DNA from: JANNFX01 sp040080075
Lineage (GTDB): Bacteria > Pseudomonadota > Alphaproteobacteria > Rhizobiales > Hyphomicrobiaceae
Assembly: GCA_040080075.1 (NCBI GenBank)
Contig: JBEBJD010000261.1
Coordinates: forward strand, 1 to 28,883
DNA: 28,883 nucleotides
Direction: 5' to 3'
Below, in pieces: positions 24,733 through 28,883 of this stretch; the stretch's first letter is position 1, and the number at the start of each line of letters is the position of its first letter. The notes below the pieces were generated by a model. The model made no database searches. It was not told the DNA's origin and saw only the letters and a program-made list of their open reading frames with translations. The translations under genes and the position numbers were made by a program.

Positions 24733-25479
24733 TCACACAACCTCTTGCCGCCGTGATGGATTAGCTGTGCCCGCAGTGCGGCTCCCGCGGGGAATGGCCT
24801 CGCGTACCGCTTCGACCGAGGCCCGATCAAGCTCGCCGCGACGATCGCCGGCGCGGCACAAGGCGCCACGGAAACCCAGAAGATCCGGGCTGAGACCGAG
24901 CAGAGACGCGATGTGGGCCAACCGCAGTGAGCCCGCTAGGCCAGCGAACAGCTTGGCTCCATGTGCCGTCTCAATGAAACATGACATACCTTGGGGCGTC
25001 ATCACGCTGGGCAGCGAGCCGCTCGCCTTGTCTGCCGTATCGATCATAACGCCTGCAAAACCAGCGTGGGCCATGACTTGGATGAGGCTGAAATCGGGCT
25101 CGCAATCCGCCAGCAGCAGGCCCACCATTTGAAAACGCTGACCGGCGAGTGGCGCGAGCGTCTCGATGGCGGCTCGCGCGTCACCACCGGGAAATATCCC
25201 TATCTTAACGTAGTCAACTCCCGTGGCAGACATCGCAGTTACGGCCGCGGTTATCGCCGCTGGTTCGGGGATCAGATCGCCGATAGTTGCACTGACCGGA
25301 ATGTCTCGCGGCACAGCCTGACGAATGGCGGCCACCACATCATAGGGCAGCGCACCAAGCGCGCCGCCAAGCGGCTCCTTGCAATCGATCAGATCCGCGC
25401 CGGCCTCTACGCAAAGCAGTGCCTCATCGGCACTGCGCACACTGGCGAGAAAACCCGTGCTGATCCGCGGCGTGTTCAT
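24733..25479 (-). CDS. mfnB: (5-formylfuran-3-yl)methyl phosphate synthase, MfnB
   Basis: First furan-forming step of methanofuran synthesis: condenses two glyceraldehyde-3-phosphate molecules into 4-(hydroxymethyl)-2-furancarboxaldehyde phosphate. The 248-aa TIM barrel has Lys34 (LIDCKEPLGGALG), Lys92 (VDYVKIGIFPG) and Lys151 (MIDTADKASGSL); the 58-residue spacing of the first two equals that of Lys27 and Lys85 recalled for the Methanocaldococcus jannaschii enzyme. ATIGDL and AGLAGSLRLAHI complete the pattern. In bacteria this gene marks the H4MPT/methanofuran formaldehyde-oxidation route of methylotrophs. The C-terminal 20 residues are a basic, variable tail. It lies 81 bp after an ABC ATPase gene and one base before folB. 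Confidence 0.93.
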   Translation of the reverse strand: MNTPRISTGFLASVRSADEALLCVEAGADLIDCKEPLGGALGALPYDVVAAIRQAVPRDIPVSATIGDLIPEPAAITAAVTAMSATGVDYVKIGIFPGGDARAAIETLAPLAGQRFQMVGLLLADCEPDFSLIQVMAHAGFAGVMIDTADKASGSLPSVMTPQGMSCFIETAHGAKLFAGLAGSLRLAHIASLLGLSPDLLGFRGALCRAGDRRGELDRASVEAVREAIPRGSRTAGTANPSRRQEVV

Positions 25480-25560
25480 GGGGCAAATAACATTGTCAAG
25501 AAAGTCCAGTGAGCAGGCTGTTGACAGACCTGTGCATTTAGAACCGGCGGCAGAAAGATT

Positions 25561-26349
25561 TTACTCCGTGCGAAAAATCCGCTTCTGCTCGGCCAGAACC
25601 TTGTCGCGATCGGTCCGGTCTTGCGTCGAAAGTGCCACGGTTTCATCCTGAACGATAGTCGCAGAGCCGGGCGCAAGCCGCAAGATACGGGTTCCCAGCA
25701 TGACCGCTTCGGTCCGGTCATGGGTGACAAACAATACTGTCACCGGCCGCCGGTTCCACAACGAAATGAGAAGTTCGCGCAAGGATTGCGCGGTCGGGTC
25801 ATCGAGCGACACGAAAGGCTCGTCCATCATGAGAATGCTGGGTTCAAGGATGAACCCCCGCGCAAGAGCTGCGCGCCGCTGCATGCCAAGTGATATGCGC
25901 TCAGGATAGGCGTTGGCCGCTTCCTCAAGTCCTACGCGCTGGAGCATCTCGGGAACAAGAGCGTGGCGCGGATCTCCCGTGGGCAGAACCAACTCGATAT
26001 TTTCTTTAACCGTGCGCCATGGCAAAAGACGCGGGGCCTGGAATATGAAAGCAAGCCTGGGCGTGCCATGTCCTAGTTTGATCGTGCCTTCGAAGTCTTT
26101 ATCAAGCCCCGCAATAATGTTGAGCAACGTCGATTTCCCGCACCCCGAAGGCCCGGTCATGACCACAAAAGAGCGCGGCGCCACGTCAAAGGATACATTC
26201 CTTAGCACCGTCAACTCATCGCGCCCGCCTAAGGCCGGAAACGATTTATGGCTAATGCGTACCTGCAAGGGCTCAAATTCGCCGCTGAGACTCACATTTT
26301 GCATATAATCGGGGGCTGACGTCACTCGAACTGGCTCTATCGGCGCCAT
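25561..26349 (-). CDS. ABC transporter ATP-binding protein (SsuB/TauB-like)
   Basis: A 262-aa ATPase of the nitrate/sulfonate/taurine-type importer group. Walker A is GPSGCGKST (about 66-74), Q-loop FIFQAPRLLPW, Walker B SILMMDEPFVSLD and H-loop LFVTHDRTEA. The signature reads ISLGMQRRAALAR instead of the usual LSGGMQxRVA, a small deviation at the first Gly. Residues 1-28 precede the domain and are unusual for the family. The start overlaps the permease gene by 13 bp. It energises the permease and binding protein encoded just upstream. Substrate unknown. Confidence 0.94.
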   Translation of the reverse strand: MAPIEPVRVTSAPDYMQNVSLSGEFEPLQVRISHKSFPALGGRDELTVLRNVSFDVAPRSFVVMTGPSGCGKSTLLNIIAGLDKDFEGTIKLGHGTPRLAFIFQAPRLLPWRTVKENIELVLPTGDPRHALVPEMLQRVGLEEAANAYPERISLGMQRRAALARGFILEPSILMMDEPFVSLDDPTAQSLRELLISLWNRRPVTVLFVTHDRTEAVMLGTRILRLAPGSATIVQDETVALSTQDRTDRDKVLAEQKRIFRTE

Positions 26350-27152
26350 CTATTCACCCTCGCCTGCAGCGGCTGCAAGATACCCAATTCAACAATCTGG
26401 ATAACTACGATGAAGGCGAGCGCGTAAGCGAGGATCACGGGAACATCGTAGGAGCTGAAGGCGGTATGAATCTGGTGACCGACGCCGGTGGAATGCCCTC
26501 CCAGGGCTTCCACGACCAGCACGATCTTCCAAACCAGCGCCAGTCCGGAGCGGGCGGCGGCGGCCCAAAATGGCGCCAATTGTGGCAACACGACATGGCG
26601 CAATGTTTTCCACGGACCAAACCCATAGACCCTGGCCATCTCGGACAGATCTTTAGACAACCCCCGCGCGCCTTCCCGCATTTGTATGGCGACGTTGGGG
26701 ATCTTGCTGATAGCCACGGCTGTGACTGCGGTCGTCTCAGTGGTGCCGAGCCAGACGTAACACAGCGCGATAATTACGAGTGCTGGTAGATTGAGGAACA
26801 ACGTTAGCCAGCTATCAAAAAATTTGTCCGCAGTTTTATAGGAACCCACCAGAAGACCGATGACACCGCCAATAAACATTGCGATGAGAAACGCCATCAT
26901 CACTCGCGCCAGCGTGATCCCAAGATTGCTCCACAAATTGCCGGATTGGGCTTCGCGCACGAGCACGTCGAAGACAAGGCCGGGGCCGGGGAAATGCCGG
27001 TTTGCGGCAATGCCCGCAGCCACGGCCCACAAAAGGCCAAGCGTTGACAGCGAAAGCGCCGCCCAACCCAGGCGTTCCACCCAGGTTCCAGCAAACGCAT
27101 GAGGCTTACGCACCGGCAGTGTGGAAGAGCTTGGTATCAAAACGTGTGCCAT
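26337..27152 (-). CDS. ABC transporter permease (SsuC/TauC-like)
   Basis: Inner-membrane subunit, about 271 aa, with roughly six hydrophobic spans (for instance LGWAALSLSTLGLLWAVAAG and FLIAMFIGGVIGLLVGSY). The cytoplasmic EAA loop that docks to the ATPase is present as ARVYGFGPWKTLRHVVLPQLAP. The family imports sulfonates, nitrate, bicarbonate, pyrimidine precursors and other small solutes. The start is unclear. ATG 27152 is used here; GTG 27113 (an 8-base overlap with the binding-protein stop, GTGCGTAA) leaves a compact N-terminus and is equally possible, and a TTG lies at 27182. It sits between the binding-protein and ATPase genes with overlaps on both sides. Confidence 0.92.
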   Translation of the reverse strand: MAHVLIPSSSTLPVRKPHAFAGTWVERLGWAALSLSTLGLLWAVAAGIAANRHFPGPGLVFDVLVREAQSGNLWSNLGITLARVMMAFLIAMFIGGVIGLLVGSYKTADKFFDSWLTLFLNLPALVIIALCYVWLGTTETTAVTAVAISKIPNVAIQMREGARGLSKDLSEMARVYGFGPWKTLRHVVLPQLAPFWAAAARSGLALVWKIVLVVEALGGHSTGVGHQIHTAFSSYDVPVILAYALAFIVVIQIVELGILQPLQARVNRWRR

Positions 27153-28092
27153 TGCCAACGAGGTCCGTATCGCCGGATTCAATCAGGAGGTTCATGATCT
27201 TTTCCGCCGAACGCATGTCGGCGTCGCGCCAGGGTCCGGGTATGCCCTGACGATAGCCTTCGCGCAACGCCTGAAATTCGTTGTCGTTGGCCGTTTTCAT
27301 TAATGGTTTCAAGCGTTCCCACGCCTCGTCTGACTTGGCAAGAATTGCATTTCCCTCTTGAGCAGCGGCCAGCAGTGCTTTGATGGCTCCCGGCTGTGCC
27401 GCCTCGGTCGCCTCTTTCCAAATGAACCCGACCAGCGAGGGTTGTGGATCGATACCCAGGGCCGTCATGACTTGCGACATGGTTAGGACCGTCCGGAATC
27501 CATCACCCTTGAGGCGGGCAGAAAAGGTCCAGAAATTCAAGGCCGCATCGAGTTTACCATCGCGCAATTGCTCGGCGAGCAAAGGGGCCGCTCCAAATTG
27601 CGGCTCAGCAAAAGTTGCAATGTCCTTGCCATGCACCTTCATCGAATAAGCGCGCAACAGCAACCAGCTCTTGTCGATGGCAGAGCCCGCCACTCCAAGC
27701 CGTTTACCGCCCAAATCACTGTAAGACTTTATTGGTGACTGCTCCGCCACCATGATCGAGCCCAGCGCCGACGAAAAGGGCGCAAATTTCAGGGCTTCAC
27801 CCATGGAGCGTTGGCGAAGCCCCCATGGCCAGTCGCTGACCACAACGTCGGCACTACCGCCATAGAGCGCCACGGCGCTGCCCTGATTACTGGCAATCTC
27901 GATGACATCCATTGTCAGCGCGTGCTTTTTGTCGAGGCCCTCTGCCCGGATGGTTTCCAGCAGCCAGCTCAACGAGCCGAATTTTACCGAAGCAATCTTG
28001 AGTGCCGCCGCTTGCGCTGCAACCCGTGTGGTTAATGCCGGCAGCGTAAATGCCGCGGCGGTGCCAACAACAAACAAACGCCGGTCAATCAT
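27106..28092 (-). CDS. ABC transporter periplasmic binding protein (NMT1/SsuA-like)
   Basis: A 328-aa exported solute-binding protein. The N-terminus MIDRRLFVVGTAAAFTLPAL has an RRxF pattern, compatible with the Tat route, and a likely cleavage after RVAAQA. The mature part has the two-lobed NMT1/SsuA pattern: LKIASVKFGSLSWLLETIRAEGLD, then ASNQGSAVALYGGSADVVVSDW, GKRLGVAGSAIDK and AALNFWTFSARLKGDGF. The ligand is unknown; relatives bind sulfonates, taurine, thiamine precursors or aromatic acids. The ATG overlaps the upstream DUF gene stop by four bases (ATGA). Linkage to mfnB and folB suggests a C1-related ligand, which is an inference. Confidence 0.93.
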   Translation of the reverse strand: MIDRRLFVVGTAAAFTLPALTTRVAAQAAALKIASVKFGSLSWLLETIRAEGLDKKHALTMDVIEIASNQGSAVALYGGSADVVVSDWPWGLRQRSMGEALKFAPFSSALGSIMVAEQSPIKSYSDLGGKRLGVAGSAIDKSWLLLRAYSMKVHGKDIATFAEPQFGAAPLLAEQLRDGKLDAALNFWTFSARLKGDGFRTVLTMSQVMTALGIDPQPSLVGFIWKEATEAAQPGAIKALLAAAQEGNAILAKSDEAWERLKPLMKTANDNEFQALREGYRQGIPGPWRDADMRSAEKIMNLLIESGDTDLVGNGTRFDTKLFHTAGA

Positions 28093-28607
28093 GGTGCAGT
28101 CTCTTGCTTAACGAGTAGGCGGTTGCGAACGACCCAGCGCACGATACCCAGCCAGGCGTCATCGGTATTGCCCGACACAATTGCTGACACGCGCCGCGTG
28201 ACACTGGTGTGCTCGACATCGACTTCCGTGAGATTGAGATTGAGCAACGTATCCGAAGCCTTTTCCAAGACGACGATATAGGCGGTATCGGCTCCCGCCT
28301 TCTTGGCAAGATCGATCTCACAACCCTTGCACTCGTAAATTGGCGATTTGGCTTCGATCTCAGTGGCGAGTGCCGCGAGATCCACGGCCACCAAGCGGCC
28401 GCTTGCAGTCATCAGGCGAATAAACTCGTCATAGACCAGTTTCAAGCGGGATTGCTCAGCAGCGCTTGGCTTGGATGCGCCGATGAAGAAGTCTTCTTCT
28501 TTTGGCAGAACGACCAGCTCAAACGGGAACACCGCTGCTTTTTGCATGGCCGGAGCGGCACCCGCTGTCATGACTAAGGCGCAGACAACAATAATCACTC
28601 GAAGCAT
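28089..28607 (-). CDS. Exported DUF2380/DUF3280-like protein, first gene of the ABC operon
   Basis: This 172-aa protein begins with a signal peptide (MLRVIIVVCALVMTAGAAPA, cleavage near residue 20). The mature part starts AAVFPFELVV, contains LIRLMTASGRLVAVDLAALA, a Cys pair in YECKGCEIDLAKKAGADTAYI, and ends with DDAWLGIVRWVVRNRLL. I recognise it as the DUF2380/DUF3280 type seen in alphaproteobacteria; the beta-alpha layout recalls TolB/CsgG N-terminal-like domains. No function is known. ATG at 28605-28607 has a GAG-rich leader; a TTG five codons earlier is less likely. Its stop overlaps the binding-protein start by four bases, so it is tightly coupled to the importer and may be an accessory periplasmic factor. 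Confidence 0.8.
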   Translation of the reverse strand: MLRVIIVVCALVMTAGAAPAMQKAAVFPFELVVLPKEEDFFIGASKPSAAEQSRLKLVYDEFIRLMTASGRLVAVDLAALATEIEAKSPIYECKGCEIDLAKKAGADTAYIVVLEKASDTLLNLNLTEVDVEHTSVTRRVSAIVSGNTDDAWLGIVRWVVRNRLLVKQETAP

Positions 28608-28751
28608 CGTGTCTCGATCCAAGCTTGCGGAAATTCGCTCATAGCCTTTACGCTTACGTGGCAGCCAGCCGTGCGGTTTATCAGAGGCATTTACGACATC
28701 AACGCATCACACCAAGTCACTTTTGTGCGAGACTGCGCATGCGTGCCATTT

Positions 28752-28788
28752 GTGCGGCTTGACAATCCGCACCGCCATGCAATTTAAC
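28752..28788 (+). promoter_or_regulatory. Sigma-70-like promoter with a dyad over its -35 box, pointing out of the window
   Basis: A perfect -35 TTGACA (28759-28764), an 18-bp spacer and a -10-like TTTAAC (28783-28788) are on the plus strand. GTGCGG (28752-28757) and CCGCAC (28767-28772) flank the -35 symmetrically like a repressor operator. Just downstream a direct repeat GTTACAT-A-GTTACAT spans 28791-28805. The gene served would lie right of the window. Confidence 0.5.
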
Positions 28789-28832
28789 ACGTTACATAGT
28801 TACATCAACTCTCAAATGCAGCTAGTGTGGCG

Positions 28833-28883
28833 GTTCTGAAGTTCGCACCCACTTGCGGCTTGCACGATTGTGAACTTCAGAAC
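28833..28883. repeat. Inverted repeat at the right edge
   Basis: GTTCTGAAGTTC (28833-28844) and GAACTTCAGAAC (28872-28883) are exact inverse copies; including three more bases the match is 14 of 15. The intervening segment is 27 bp. It ends exactly at the window edge, so the true extent is unknown. It could be an operator pair, a leader hairpin, or an element end. Confidence 0.6.

Noticed and set aside
25494..25499. Minus-strand TTGACA just upstream of mfnB
   Set aside because: Only about 14 bp separate it from the ATG, leaving no room for a -10 box and leader.

Overview
The window (about 58-60% G+C by eye, tightly packed, many 1-4 bp gene overlaps) looks like chromosomal DNA of an alphaproteobacterium with methylotrophic C1 metabolism, plausibly a Hyphomicrobium-like member of the Hyphomicrobiales. 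The methylotroph call rests on three genes: a truncated C-terminus at the left edge resembling the tetrahydromethanopterin-linked C1-transfer hydantoinase-like protein, a (5-formylfuran-3-yl)methyl phosphate synthase (MfnB, methanofuran pathway), and a dihydroneopterin aldolase one base downstream of mfnB. The genus is inferred. No phage, insertion sequence or CRISPR array was seen.

Left third (1-7.0 kb, almost all minus strand): an assimilatory sulfate operon read cysH-cysD-cysN with 4-bp and 1-bp overlaps, followed by two TauE/SafE-type membrane proteins. CysH carries the two Cys pairs of a [4Fe-4S] APS reductase, so APS kinase is not needed; CysN ends in a stub resembling part of an APS kinase domain. 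Upstream lie gloA (glyoxalase I) and a translationally coupled TIGR03862/HI0933-type flavoprotein.

Middle (7.0-20.3 kb): a 590-bp gene-free region with two inverted DnaA-box-like sites; a double cold-shock-domain protein with a DUF192 protein; tRNA-Pro(TGG); an 861-aa fusion of Calx-beta, PQQ-type sugar dehydrogenase propeller and RTX repeats; a class I glutamine amidotransferase; ada; a DAO-type FAD oxidoreductase; a 670-bp gap; and a minus-strand giant RTX adhesin-like protein (about 1404 aa) with CSLREA/beta-helix, Calx-beta, VCBS, cadherin-like and RTX segments. Both RTX proteins look like type I secretion substrates; no transporter for them lies in the window.

Right third (20.3-28.9 kb): dusA plus a third TauE/SafE gene on the plus strand, a long imperfect hairpin and a small membrane ORF, then a seven-gene minus-strand run: a DUF2380/DUF3280-like exported protein, an ABC importer (binding protein, permease, ATPase), mfnB, folB and dctA. 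This run is the best candidate for an under-described system: an uptake module beside C1-cofactor biosynthesis, ending in a transporter gene whose translation start lies just after a 9-G homopolymer that could act as a translational switch. The right edge holds a plus-strand promoter-like sequence with dyads that points out of the window.
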